From Patescibacteria group bacterium (GTDB taxonomy: Bacteria > Patescibacteria > Microgenomatia > Levybacterales > UBA12049), in the NCBI GenBank assembly GCA_023381035.1, contig JAMCTK010000009.1, positions 1 through 46,535 on the forward strand: a stretch of DNA of 46,535 nucleotides, read 5' to 3'. Each line of letters begins with the position of its first letter. The stretch's first letter is position 1. The translations under genes were made by a program, and so were the position numbers. The notes under the pieces are model-generated. The model worked only from the letters and a program-made list of their open reading frames with translations. It was not told where the DNA came from and searched no databases. This document shows positions 26,582 to 35,204 of the stretch, piece by piece.

Positions 26582-27121
26582 ATGGTTCTTGGTCCAAAAA
26601 AATTACTTAGTCTTGTTAAGAAAATTAAATTGGTTGAAAATTTATCTGAGAGGGAATTAACAAATCCTGAAGGAGCAGGTTTTGACTTACGTCTTGGAGA
26701 AGTTTATAAAATTTCAGGTAAAGCATTTTTGGGTGTAACCGAAAGACATACGGCAGACATAAAATTAATTAAAAAATATGAAGAAGGAAAGTCAAATTCT
26801 GTAACAATAAAACCAGGAGATTTTTTATTAACCAAAACAATTGAGACTGTAAATATGCCGGACAATTTGACCGCTTCAATTACCCCTCGTTCAACAACTT
26901 ACAGAAGCGGACTAATGATTCGTACCGGAAATGTCCCACCCGGATATTGTGGTGGATTAACTTTTGGTTTAGTTAACGAAGGGCCAGTTACGGTAAAGAT
27001 AGAGATGGGAGCACGCTTTGTCCATATTCAATTTTCGGAAGTAGAAGGAAAAGGAAATATGTATCGAGGACAATGGCAGGGTGGCAGAGTATCAACGACT
27101 AAGAAAGAAAAACAAATCTAA
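26582..27121 (+). CDS. dCTP deaminase/dUTPase-superfamily paralogue lacking the deaminase glutamate
   Basis: 179 residues with the Dcd/dUTPase beta-barrel: GAGFDLRLGEVYKIS near the N-terminus and TPRSTTYRSGLMIRTG retaining the Ser and Arg of the substrate loop. The position of the catalytic Glu is Gly129 (GLTFGLVNEGP, where Dcd has xLEL/F). dCTP deamination is thus unlikely; dUTP hydrolysis, a regulatory role or another substrate are options. It is third in the dcd-tmk operon, 2 bp after tmk. Confidence 0.8.
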   Translation: MVLGPKKLLSLVKKIKLVENLSERELTNPEGAGFDLRLGEVYKISGKAFLGVTERHTADIKLIKKYEEGKSNSVTIKPGDFLLTKTIETVNMPDNLTASITPRSTTYRSGLMIRTGNVPPGYCGGLTFGLVNEGPVTVKIEMGARFVHIQFSEVEGKGNMYRGQWQGGRVSTTKKEKQI

Positions 27122-27150
27122 GATTATCTTAAGTTAATTTCAAAAATGTT

Positions 27151-27903
27151 TCACTTCTTAGGTTTTCTAGCAGCTTCCCCTTTACTTACAAATACTTTTT
27201 TAATTCCGTAAAAATCCATATCTAGGCTTGTTACGGCAGTTACAGCTCCTTCTAAATAATGATCATCTCGATTGCCCCAAACTTTCTTGCTAGATCCTTG
27301 TACGGTAATTTCTATTTTTCCATGAGTTCTCCCAAGCTCAATTTGTTTTAAATATTCTTCTCTGGAGGCTTCACTCTCATCATTCATTCTTGGCCTTGGA
27401 TGTTCTTTGAATAATCTAACTCCAGAAGTGCGAATTCTTTGAATAAATGTTTCATGAGAGTCTGTTTCTAATGCTATCTCTGTTTCTAGCTGGGATTTAT
27501 CTTTAATCATTGACGTAGGTCTAAGACCTCGCCTTGTTAATTGTCTTTGTTTTGGTTGATTTTTTTGCTTCATTTCTTCTGGGAGTCTGGTTATGTCTCC
27601 CATAGTAACGAATGCTTGATAACCTTGATAATTACTGCCCGGACTTACAATTTTTACTAAAACCCATCTGGAAGGATTTTTCTTTGGATTTCTCTTTTCG
27701 CAAAATTGTTGCCAGCTTATGCCTTCTATTTCCACTTCTAGACCAGGATTAGCTTTTCCCATCAAATGTTTTCCGCGTCCGTTAGAACCTCTTGGAATTG
27801 AATGATATAATTCGACCGGAGTATGAAGAGTCCTAATAAACGTAGGTTTCTTAGGTTCGGCAGATGTTGGCGGATTGAATAAACGCTCTTCCGTTTCAAC
27901 CAT
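27151..27903 (-). CDS. Hypothetical basic protein
   Basis: 250 residues, Lys/Arg-rich, with no signal peptide or membrane helix. A segment WQQFCEKRNPKKNPSRWVLV followed by YQGYQAFVTMGDITRLP could be a small beta-barrel (SH3-like), but I cannot name a family. TATAAT ends 8 nt before its ATG. It is divergent from thyA and convergent with the dcd-like gene. Confidence 0.6.
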   Translation of the reverse strand: MVETEERLFNPPTSAEPKKPTFIRTLHTPVELYHSIPRGSNGRGKHLMGKANPGLEVEIEGISWQQFCEKRNPKKNPSRWVLVKIVSPGSNYQGYQAFVTMGDITRLPEEMKQKNQPKQRQLTRRGLRPTSMIKDKSQLETEIALETDSHETFIQRIRTSGVRLFKEHPRPRMNDESEASREEYLKQIELGRTHGKIEITVQGSSKKVWGNRDDHYLEGAVTAVTSLDMDFYGIKKVFVSKGEAARKPKK

Positions 27904-27910
27904 TTATTGC

Positions 27911-27916
27911 ATTATA
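27911..27916 (-). promoter_or_regulatory. -10 box of the hypothetical basic protein gene
   Basis: On the minus strand TATAAT ends exactly 8 nt before the ATG at 27903; predicted leaderless. Confidence 0.55.
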
Positions 27917-27990
27917 TCAAAAAGCAACTGATAGCGTTTGATCTCTTGAAAAAAATAATGAAAACAGTTAAAAAAGATAAAGTGAAAACC

Positions 27991-28959
27991 ATGAAAGTTC
28001 ATCAAGAATATCAATATTTAGACCTCATGAAAGATGTTCTGAAAAACGGCGTAATCAATGTTGACCGCGGAACAGGAGTTAAATCATACAGTGTTTTTGG
28101 CAGACAGTGTCGTTACGATTTGTCAAAAGATTTTCCACTTCTCACCACAAAAAAAGTCTATTGGAATGGAGTAATGCACGAACTTTATTGGTTTATGTCC
28201 GGACAATCAAATATTAAATACCTGGTTGATAACAATGTGAAGATCTGGGATGACTACCCATACAAAATATATAATTTAAAATCCAAAGAATTAAAGCTAC
28301 CACAACTTACGAAAGATGAATTTATTCAAAAGATCAGAAAAAGCGATGCTTTTGCCAAAAAATGGGGGAATCTTCCAAGAATTTATGGGGAACTGTGGAG
28401 AAGATGGCCAACTAAAAGAAACAGGACAGTAGACCAATTGCGTTGGGTTGTAAATGAGTTAAAGGAAGATCCTTATGCCAGGAATGCAATTGTTACTTCT
28501 TGGAATCCGGAATATCTTTACAAAATGGCAACATATGAAGATACGTCACATTTTCCTATTTGTCACAATATGTATCAAGTAAGTGTTAAAGACGGTAGGC
28601 TTTCACTTCAGCTTTATCAAAGAAGTGCTGATCTTTTCCTGGGAGTACCTTTTAATATTGCCAGCTATTCGCTTTTGGTAATAGTTCTAGCTCAAGTTCT
28701 TGGGTATAAGCCGGGAGAATTTGTGCACACTTTTGGAGATGCGCATATATATGAAAATCATATAGCACAGGTTAAGGAACAGTTAAAAAGAAAACCAAGA
28801 CCTTTTCCAAAAGTTACAATTGACAAATCAGTAAAAGACATTGATGATTTCCTCCCAAAACATGTTACATTAACAGGCTATGATCCTCATCCCTTGTTAA
28901 CAGGTGAGTTAACTGTTGCAGGAGGGTTTTTTGATAAATCCACTAAATCTTCGAAATAG
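27991..28959 (+). CDS. thyA: Thymidylate synthase (ThyA)
   Basis: Methylates dUMP to dTMP with methylene-THF. 322 residues from the ATG at 27991 (MKVHQEYQYLDLMKDVLKNG), the family-like start; in-frame upstream starts at 27907 and 27958 add residues unlike ThyA. Catalytic Cys191 lies in FPICHNMYQ, followed by the QRSADLFLGVPFNIASY folate/dUMP signature and HTFGDAHIYENH. An expanded segment around residues 95-130 makes it longer than the 264-residue E. coli enzyme. The DHFR fusion gene follows directly. Confidence 0.94.
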   Translation: MKVHQEYQYLDLMKDVLKNGVINVDRGTGVKSYSVFGRQCRYDLSKDFPLLTTKKVYWNGVMHELYWFMSGQSNIKYLVDNNVKIWDDYPYKIYNLKSKELKLPQLTKDEFIQKIRKSDAFAKKWGNLPRIYGELWRRWPTKRNRTVDQLRWVVNELKEDPYARNAIVTSWNPEYLYKMATYEDTSHFPICHNMYQVSVKDGRLSLQLYQRSADLFLGVPFNIASYSLLVIVLAQVLGYKPGEFVHTFGDAHIYENHIAQVKEQLKRKPRPFPKVTIDKSVKDIDDFLPKHVTLTGYDPHPLLTGELTVAGGFFDKSTKSSK

Positions 28960-28961
28960 GA

Positions 28962-28967
28962 TATAAT
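28962..28967 (+). promoter_or_regulatory. -10 box of the Nudix-DHFR gene
   Basis: TATAAT ends 8 nt before the ATG at 28975, selecting that codon; the in-frame ATG at 28966 overlaps the -10 box itself. Confidence 0.5.
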
Positions 28968-28974
28968 GTTGTCA

Positions 28975-29901
28975 ATGCAAGATTCAATCATTAGGACAGT
29001 TGGAGTTGTTTGTTTTAATAAATCCGATCCTAATAAAGTATTAATCGTAAGACACGGAAAAGATGCAAATCACGTTACAGGAAGTGTTGGTTTACCTTCA
29101 GGAAAGATTGAACCGGAAGAAACGGATATTGAAGCTGCCGTAAGGGAATTTCAGGAAGAAACCGGATTAACATCGTCAGTTGAATTTTTTAAAGACTTAT
29201 CATTTCCATTTGAACCCGTTTCGATAGAAATGAAGGATGGGGTAAAAAAATTTTCCTGGCATCTTTTTTTATGTAGGGATTATTCCGGAGAGATAAAGGG
29301 ATCAGGTGAAACAGAACCGGAATGGGTTGATTTAGAGGAGATTCATAAGTTGAAAAACCTATTACCAAATACAATAGAAGCACCAAAAAAAGCTAAGGAG
29401 TATTTGAAAAACAATACTAAAATCAGCTTAATTGTAGCGGTGGATCAGAATAGGGGAATTGGTAAGTCTGGAAAAATGCCATGGTATATTCCGGCAGATT
29501 TCAAAAGATTTAAAGAAATAACAATGGGACATCCTGTAATAATGGGAAGGAAAACTTTCGAGTCTATTCCTGGACCTTTGCCTGGACGAACCAACATTGT
29601 TATATCAAGAAATCATTTTGAGCAAAAAGATTCAATTGCTGCAAATTCATTGGAGCAAGCTTTAGAAAAGGCAAAAAATGCTCCAGGATCAGACGAAATT
29701 TTTGTAATTGGCGGAGGACAGATTTTTCAGGAAGCAATTAATATTTCAGATAAAATTTACCTAACATTAATCAAGCAATCTTTTGATGTTGACACATATT
29801 TCCCGGATTATTCAGACTTTAAAAGAGTAGTATTTGAGAAAGATGGAGAGAGTAATGATTTTAAATTCACATTTTTGGAACTTGAAAAAATAACTTATTA
29901 A
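28975..29901 (+). CDS. Nudix hydrolase-dihydrofolate reductase fusion
   Basis: 308 residues. The N-terminal half is a Nudix domain with a complete box G-x5-E-x7-REFQEE-x-G at about residues 43-65. After a short linker (EAPKKAKEYLKNN) a full DHFR domain begins near residue 150: SLIVAVDQNRGIGKSGKMPW, catalytic Asp in PADFKRFKE, NADPH motifs MGRKTFESIP and FVIGGGQIF. DHFR regenerates THF consumed by ThyA, encoded just upstream. The Nudix half may cleanse or trim a nucleotide or a folate-precursor pyrophosphate (dihydroneopterin triphosphate type); that is inference. One continuous frame, no frameshift. Confidence 0.9.
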   Translation: MQDSIIRTVGVVCFNKSDPNKVLIVRHGKDANHVTGSVGLPSGKIEPEETDIEAAVREFQEETGLTSSVEFFKDLSFPFEPVSIEMKDGVKKFSWHLFLCRDYSGEIKGSGETEPEWVDLEEIHKLKNLLPNTIEAPKKAKEYLKNNTKISLIVAVDQNRGIGKSGKMPWYIPADFKRFKEITMGHPVIMGRKTFESIPGPLPGRTNIVISRNHFEQKDSIAANSLEQALEKAKNAPGSDEIFVIGGGQIFQEAINISDKIYLTLIKQSFDVDTYFPDYSDFKRVVFEKDGESNDFKFTFLELEKITY

Positions 29902-29971
29902 TTATTTACTTAAAAACCTCTAACCTTATATTCTTGTTAAGAAGGCTAATTTGTGATAAAATCTCCACTGA

Positions 29972-30067
29972 ATGAAAACAATAAATCGGAAAATCAAAAA
30001 GATAAAAAAAGAAATTAAAAAGCTGGATGAATTTTTAAAAGTATTAAATAAGGTTGCTGCAAAATAA
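29972..30067 (+). CDS. Possible 31-residue lysine-rich helical peptide
   Basis: A short frame from the ATG at 29972 to TAA 30065-30067 encodes MKTINRKIKKIKKEIKKLDE..., a heptad-like Ile/Leu/Lys amphipathic helix. It fits the ~200-bp gap between two genes. TGTGATAAA upstream could be a -10. No independent support; it may be non-coding. Confidence 0.3.
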   Translation: MKTINRKIKKIKKEIKKLDEFLKVLNKVAAK

Positions 30068-30100
30068 AAAAACCTCTCGTCTTTTCGAGCGAAAGTAAAT

Positions 30101-31483
30101 ATGGTAAAAAAAGAAGTCCAATTTAACACCCACGACATAAATTCTTCATCTGTCCTTAGAAGAGGCGTTATAAGCAGATCTTTTTTTGAAGATAATCGAC
30201 AGCAGGAAGGAGCCTCGGCTGAATTGGCGCTTAGTAAATTAGAAAGGGAAAAACTTGGGAAAATAATTGATGTTCTAGAACATCCCGGCCTTGGTAGACT
30301 AATTGACGAAGGAAAAATCACATTGGGAGCCGTAAAAGCACGTACTGAGATGAGTAAGCTCCCACTGGACCAAAGCAAGGCTGCTTTAGATAGAGACGAA
30401 GAGGGAGAAGCAATGATAATTGGAATGATCAACCCTCCGCTTGAACCCCTCTTTACTGTTTCGGTTGCGCTTGAATCGGCTGACTTGGATGAATTTTATG
30501 CCGAAGTTAAGCCCACTTTAATGCAAAAGAAAGAGCCAGGAGCCGAAGAGACAATTTGGGATTCATACTCAACCCATATGTTAAGCGGTCCGATTACTTA
30601 TTTTTTGCTTTATGATGCAACCGGCAATGCAGTTTTAAATTGGAGAGAGCAAATGGGGAAAACTAATCCTCTAAGTGCAGCGCCTGGGACAATTAGGGGG
30701 AAATACGCTTTTTCTACAAATAAAAATCTTGTTCATGGAAGCAGCGGTGATACGCCTGCAGAAAGAGCTCAGAATGTAAGGACAGAAGTAAAATGGCTTA
30801 ACAAAAAACTTCGAAAAATCCTTGTGACAAAACCGGAAATGCTGATTAACCTAGGAGAAGAGTTTCTTAGAGGATTGGGTGTCATCGAATACACAGACAA
30901 GCTATTGTCTGTCGGAAGATTTATTAAAAGTAGACGAGTTGGTTCCGAAGCTTTTCTTTCGGCTTATTCGATAACAGTTGAAAATAGCCGAGGAGAGGTA
31001 GAAACCCGTTATCTAGCAGAGAAATCGATTTTTTCAACCGGTGGAGATTTAACTTACAAAACTCAAAGGATGTTTAAAAGACTTAAATTGCTTCAAGATC
31101 ATGGAGTAAAAACACCTAAGCTTTATGGAACAGTTGGGGCAGACCTTTATGAGGAATTTATTCTGAATGCAAAAAACTCTAGGGAATTAATTACGGAGAT
31201 TAAGTCAGATAAAACTCCAGTTAAAACCAGAGAAGCGCTGCTAAAAATGTTAGTGAGAATTGCCGAAGTTCTAGACAGTCAAGGCTTTGCCCCAATCGGA
31301 AATTTCTGGCACGATGTGATCTTTAAGGGTCAAGATGTCTATTATGTTGATGGCGGATATGATTTAGGAGAGCCAAATCCAAACAATCCATCTACAAGAA
31401 GCAGAGAGCAGTTAGAGAAAGAATTCAAAGGATTAGGTTTTGATTCCCTTCTTCCAAAAGCTTCACTTCGGGAACATTGTTAA
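30101..31483 (+). CDS. Uncharacterised protein with a kinase-like C-terminal fold
   Basis: 460 residues. The N-terminal ~230 residues are unrecognised. The C-terminal part has features of protein-kinase-like/APH folds: RYLAEKSIFSTGG (possible beta-3 Lys), TPKLYGTVGADLYEEF (hinge-like region), a catalytic-loop-like NFWHDVIF (H404-D405) and YYVDGGYDLG (D417, in place of DFG). This resembles Kdo/lipopolysaccharide kinase-like or small-molecule kinases. No signal peptide. It sits between Nudix-type genes. Activity and substrate are not assignable. Confidence 0.5.
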   Translation: MVKKEVQFNTHDINSSSVLRRGVISRSFFEDNRQQEGASAELALSKLEREKLGKIIDVLEHPGLGRLIDEGKITLGAVKARTEMSKLPLDQSKAALDRDEEGEAMIIGMINPPLEPLFTVSVALESADLDEFYAEVKPTLMQKKEPGAEETIWDSYSTHMLSGPITYFLLYDATGNAVLNWREQMGKTNPLSAAPGTIRGKYAFSTNKNLVHGSSGDTPAERAQNVRTEVKWLNKKLRKILVTKPEMLINLGEEFLRGLGVIEYTDKLLSVGRFIKSRRVGSEAFLSAYSITVENSRGEVETRYLAEKSIFSTGGDLTYKTQRMFKRLKLLQDHGVKTPKLYGTVGADLYEEFILNAKNSRELITEIKSDKTPVKTREALLKMLVRIAEVLDSQGFAPIGNFWHDVIFKGQDVYYVDGGYDLGEPNPNNPSTRSREQLEKEFKGLGFDSLLPKASLREHC

Positions 31484-31531
31484 TAAATAGTGCTGCAGTT
31501 TTACTTACACCATTAATTTTCAGTTCTATTC

Positions 31532-31540
31532 TGGTATAAT
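31532..31540 (+). promoter_or_regulatory. Extended -10 promoter of the first Nudix gene
   Basis: TGGTATAAT ends 8 nt before the ATG at 31548, which is therefore preferred over the in-frame ATG at 31542. Confidence 0.55.
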
Positions 31541-31547
31541 TATGCTT

Positions 31548-32048
31548 ATGTCAGAGGAGCATTTGGGAGAAATTCCAGTTAATCAATTTTTAGATAATCT
31601 TCAAGCCGAAGCAAAAAAAGACGGCATAGTCAATCTTGTTTGCGCCTCTTTAATTAGCAATGAAAAAGGCGAGATCCTGTTGGTCCAAAGACCACAAGAT
31701 GATTTTATGCCAGATTTAGTAGAACTTCCAAGCGGAAACGTAGATGGAGCAGAATCATTATATGAGGGACTTATAAGAGAATCTGAGGAAGAGGTGGGGT
31801 TTAAAATTACAGGAATCGAAAGTTACATTGGATTTTTTGATTACATGGGTCAATCTGGCGAAAAAAAGCGACAGTTTAACTTTCATGTTAAAGGCGATTT
31901 TACCGATAAAGATGTTAATTTGTCGGCAGAACACGCCAGATATTTTTGGGTAAACCCTGGAACGATTGAGAGCTTAAATATTTCAAGCGAAACAGAAGGG
32001 GTACTGGAGAGATTTTGGAGAAATAGATTAAATGCCTCACGTTCATAA
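31548..32048 (+). CDS. Nudix hydrolase (paralogue A)
   Basis: 166 residues with a complete Nudix box GNVDGAE-x7-RESEEEVGF, preceded by EILLVQRP. The substrate-specificity region (KKRQFNFHVKG, LSAEHARYFWVNP, LNISSETEG) closely matches the Nudix protein encoded on the other strand at 32488-32949, so the two are paralogues. The stop overlaps the start of the next Nudix gene by 17 bp. Likely hydrolyses a nucleoside diphosphate derivative or damaged dNTP. Confidence 0.85.
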   Translation: MSEEHLGEIPVNQFLDNLQAEAKKDGIVNLVCASLISNEKGEILLVQRPQDDFMPDLVELPSGNVDGAESLYEGLIRESEEEVGFKITGIESYIGFFDYMGQSGEKKRQFNFHVKGDFTDKDVNLSAEHARYFWVNPGTIESLNISSETEGVLERFWRNRLNASRS

Positions 32049-32499
32049 GTTAATTGATTTTGCGGTCAGCGGATTTATTGTTTACGAGGGAAAAGTTTTA
32101 TTAATTAAGCATAAGCAGCTAAAAAAATGGCTTCCAGTTGGAGGTCATATCGAGTTAGATGAAAATCCCGAGGATGCGATAATTAGAGAAGTTAAAGAAG
32201 AAAGCGGGCTTACGGTAACCGTAAGAGGGGAGAAGCCTTTAATAAAATCGCCTGGAACAAGGTTTTTGCACCGGCCAAGATTTTTAGATATTGCAGATTT
32301 ACCGGAAGGACATAAGCATATTCATTTTATATATTTTTTAAAAGCCAAAAATGACAAAGTTAAGCTTGCCGAAAGAGAACATAATTCTATAAGATGGTTT
32401 ACAAGTAAAGAGCTGGAAAAAAAAGAATATGACCTGCAGCAAAGCACTAAATTTTACTGCGAGCAGGCGATTAAAGAACTAAATTATTCAATAGCTTAA
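32032..32499 (+). CDS. Nudix hydrolase (MutT-like)
   Basis: 155 residues. Nudix box GHIELDE-x7-REVKEESGL, preceded by GKVLLIKHKQLKKWLPVGG. It differs in its specificity region from the two neighbouring Nudix paralogues (RFLHRPRFLDIADLPEGHKHIHFIYFL resembles the CTP/hydroxypyrimidine-type MutT proteins). It overlaps the previous gene by 17 bp and its end overlaps the convergent Nudix gene by 12 bp. Confidence 0.85.
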   Translation: MPHVHKLIDFAVSGFIVYEGKVLLIKHKQLKKWLPVGGHIELDENPEDAIIREVKEESGLTVTVRGEKPLIKSPGTRFLHRPRFLDIADLPEGHKHIHFIYFLKAKNDKVKLAEREHNSIRWFTSKELEKKEYDLQQSTKFYCEQAIKELNYSIA

Positions 32500-32949
32500 G
32501 TTAAAAAAAATTCTAAGAGTTTTTTTGACTTCCTCGGAAATATTAAATTTTTCAAAATTTTGTTTGTTAACCCAAAAATAATTTGTATGTTCTTCCGATA
32601 ATGTTATTTTATTGTCAAAATATTCTCCTTCAACCAAGAAATTAAATTGTCGTTTTGTCTCCCTGCAGTCTCCTTCATAGTCAAAACAACCTAAGTACAA
32701 AACGATTTTTGAAACAACAAAACCAACCTCCTCTTTAGCTTCTCTTTTTATGGTGTCAACTATTGTCTCTCCGTCTTCAACTCCTCCGCCTGGCAATTCA
32801 ATTAAATTAGGATAGCTATCGTATGACGTTCTTTGAACGACTAAAACTTCCCTGGCAGAATTTGTAATTATAGTCCCTATAGCTCTTTTTTTTATTCCCT
32901 CAAGTTCAGATTTTTTTTCTAAATCCTTTATTAATTCATCTATGCTCAT
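32488..32949 (-). CDS. Nudix hydrolase (paralogue B)
   Basis: 153 residues with Nudix box GGVEDGE-x7-REAKEEVGF. It shares with paralogue A the blocks VQR, ELP, FDY, KRQFNF, LSEEHTNYFWVN and FNISEEV, so it arose by duplication and inversion or by separate gain. It is convergent with the MutT-like gene. Likely nucleotide-derivative hydrolase. Confidence 0.85.
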   Translation of the reverse strand: MSIDELIKDLEKKSELEGIKKRAIGTIITNSAREVLVVQRTSYDSYPNLIELPGGGVEDGETIVDTIKREAKEEVGFVVSKIVLYLGCFDYEGDCRETKRQFNFLVEGEYFDNKITLSEEHTNYFWVNKQNFEKFNISEEVKKTLRIFFNLSY

Positions 32950-32969
32950 TTTATTTATGGAAATCTAAT

Positions 32970-34214
32970 TCAAAGAAGAGATTTGTGATTTTCGATTACT
33001 TTTTTAAAGCCCTCTATGTATAAATCTACAGTCTCTTCATTTTCTTCTTTAAACCAAATGGGTAGTTTAATTGCATTTTTATAGAAAGTTCTTGCTTTTG
33101 GAAAACCATCAGGACTATAAGCAAATTTGTTTTTATAATCGGGAAACAGTGGCCCCGGGTCTTGAAAAAGAGGGAGTTGATTTAATGGGCAAGTAGAATC
33201 CGGAGTATCCACCTCTATTAGTCCTTCTTTATGTAAGGCATCGACGAATACATTCCTGGGAAGATCTCTCAGTTCTTCGGGAACATATTCAATTATGTAT
33301 GCATACCATGACGGTTGGGAATCTTTAGGACCCGCTGGTATTCTTAGTCCTTTTAGTTTCGATAACTCTCTTGAAAATTTATCTGCAAAATATCTCTTTT
33401 GCTTCAGGTATTCGTCAAGTCTTTTAAAATAGACGTCGGCGATTACAATGGCTAGCGGGTGAGATCTGAGTTTTAGTCCCATTCCGGTCAGAGAATATTT
33501 GCTTAATGGATGATCCTTGGGTATTTCTTGCCTGCAGCGTTTATTGTAGTGTCCAATCAAAAGACCTTTATAATAAATTTCTTTATCTTTTGTTAACATA
33601 ATTCCGCCTTCCCCTCCTGTAATTATCTTTTGTCCTTGTAGGCTCCAAGCGGCTGCATTTCCAAACGTTCCGACAACTTGATCATGATAGGTTGCTCCAT
33701 GTGCATGTGAACAATCTTCGAATAACAATAAATTATGTTTTTTACAAATTTCTAGAATCGGATCCATTTCGCATGGAATTCCCCACATATGGGTTACGAT
33801 TAAGCCTTTGGTTTTGGGAGTAATTAGTTTTTCTATTTCTCTGTGATCAATATTTCCATCTTCTTGGCAATCACAAAGAACAGGTATGGCGCCGGTAAAA
33901 AGAAGGGGAGTTACGGTTGCAAAAAAAGTATAGGCAGGGCAAATTACTTCATCTCCTTGGGATAATCCTGCTGCCGCAAACATTGAATATATTGCATTTG
34001 TTCCCGAATTCGTTAGCAAACCAAACTCTATATTGTGATAATTTTTAAAATCATCTTCAAACTTCTTAATTATGCCAGATCTGTCATATATTGAAATTGT
34101 TTCGTGAAGCTGGTTTCTAACCGCATCTTCGATTTCTTTGTCAATATCGGGCCAAATAAATTTGGCATCATCTATATTTTTAATTACCGGTTCTCCGCCG
34201 TTTATTGCTAACAT
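32970..34214 (-). CDS. DegT/DnrJ/EryC1-family PLP-dependent aminotransferase
   Basis: 414 residues. The internal-aldimine Lys is K196 in WSLQGQKIITGGEGG; the cofactor Asp is D167 in FEDCSHAHGA. The family makes amino sugars (sugar aminotransferase) and related products used in surface glycans. It lies immediately behind a Gfo/Idh oxidoreductase gene with no gap, a common pairing in which the oxidoreductase makes the keto-sugar that the aminotransferase converts. Confidence 0.9.
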   Translation of the reverse strand: MLAINGGEPVIKNIDDAKFIWPDIDKEIEDAVRNQLHETISIYDRSGIIKKFEDDFKNYHNIEFGLLTNSGTNAIYSMFAAAGLSQGDEVICPAYTFFATVTPLLFTGAIPVLCDCQEDGNIDHREIEKLITPKTKGLIVTHMWGIPCEMDPILEICKKHNLLLFEDCSHAHGATYHDQVVGTFGNAAAWSLQGQKIITGGEGGIMLTKDKEIYYKGLLIGHYNKRCRQEIPKDHPLSKYSLTGMGLKLRSHPLAIVIADVYFKRLDEYLKQKRYFADKFSRELSKLKGLRIPAGPKDSQPSWYAYIIEYVPEELRDLPRNVFVDALHKEGLIEVDTPDSTCPLNQLPLFQDPGPLFPDYKNKFAYSPDGFPKARTFYKNAIKLPIWFKEENEETVDLYIEGFKKVIENHKSLL

Positions 34215-35204
34215 TTATAAAAAAAGATTTGGATTTACTAATTTTTTTGATTCAAAAGAATTGTAACAAGATTCAACGAATGCCATGTGTTGCAAATGAT
34301 ATTTAATATCGTACTCGTTTTTTGCCTTTTTTTCTACAACATTGCAAAAGTATTGTATTTCTCTTTTTGCAATATCTATTTTAGATAGTTCCGGAGGTAT
34401 TTTTTCTATAATATTTCCGCAAAGATTGGTTTCTAAAAAATCCCCGTCTCGAACTTCGATAACCTTATTGCTTGAAACGGCTTTTATATATTCTGTTTTG
34501 GGAGGGATTACTCTTGAAATATTCAGCGTTCCGTATTTGTCTTTATATTTTATTAGCATTGCAGCCGTGTCTTCTGCATCATATTTTTCGCCGGGTTTTG
34601 CTTTACAGCTGTATTCGCAAATAACTCCGTCTGGCAGTCCAAAGTACCATACAAGCAAATCGATCATATGATACCCCATGTCTATCGTGCATCCTCCTCC
34701 TGCCAGTTTTTTATCTCCCCGCCAGCCTTCGTGAGGGTTATCGACGGCGATTGAATATTTTCCCTCAAAGAAAAAAATGTTTTTTTCTTTTTTTACTTCC
34801 TCTTTAAATCTTTTATAAACAGGATTGAATCTTCTTTGGAGGCCGATCATTATCTCAATTTCATTTTGCTCTGCGATTTTTAACAGTTTTTTTCCTTCCT
34901 TAAGATTTAAAGATAAGGGTTTTTCCTTTAAGATGTGGATCTTTCTTGCTGCGACTTTTTGGATAATATTAAAGTATTCTGAGTGGGGAACGGCAATAAT
35001 AACAAAATCCGGCTTAGCAGTCGCTAATAATTCCTCGACATTGTAAAAATACTTTTTTTGTAAATTTTTGGATATTTCTTCTCCTGTTTGATGATCAGCG
35101 CTTGTTAGTCCAACTATTTCTAGTTGCCTCATTGACAAAAGAGCCGGAATATGAATTCCTGTGGCCTGATGTCCTAGACCGATTAAACCGACTCTTAAAG
35201 GCAT
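34215..35204 (-). CDS. Gfo/Idh/MocA-family NAD(P)-dependent oxidoreductase
   Basis: 329 residues. Rossmann start RVGLIGLGHQATGIHIPALL, then the conserved EKPLSLNLKEGKKLL (Lys of the EKP motif) and GGGCTIDMGYHMIDLL with the catalytic His/Asp region. Oxidises or reduces sugar-type substrates. First of a two-gene unit with the DegT aminotransferase, suggesting modified-sugar synthesis for glycans. Confidence 0.9.
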   Translation of the reverse strand: MPLRVGLIGLGHQATGIHIPALLSMRQLEIVGLTSADHQTGEEISKNLQKKYFYNVEELLATAKPDFVIIAVPHSEYFNIIQKVAARKIHILKEKPLSLNLKEGKKLLKIAEQNEIEIMIGLQRRFNPVYKRFKEEVKKEKNIFFFEGKYSIAVDNPHEGWRGDKKLAGGGCTIDMGYHMIDLLVWYFGLPDGVICEYSCKAKPGEKYDAEDTAAMLIKYKDKYGTLNISRVIPPKTEYIKAVSSNKVIEVRDGDFLETNLCGNIIEKIPPELSKIDIAKREIQYFCNVVEKKAKNEYDIKYHLQHMAFVESCYNSFESKKLVNPNLFL

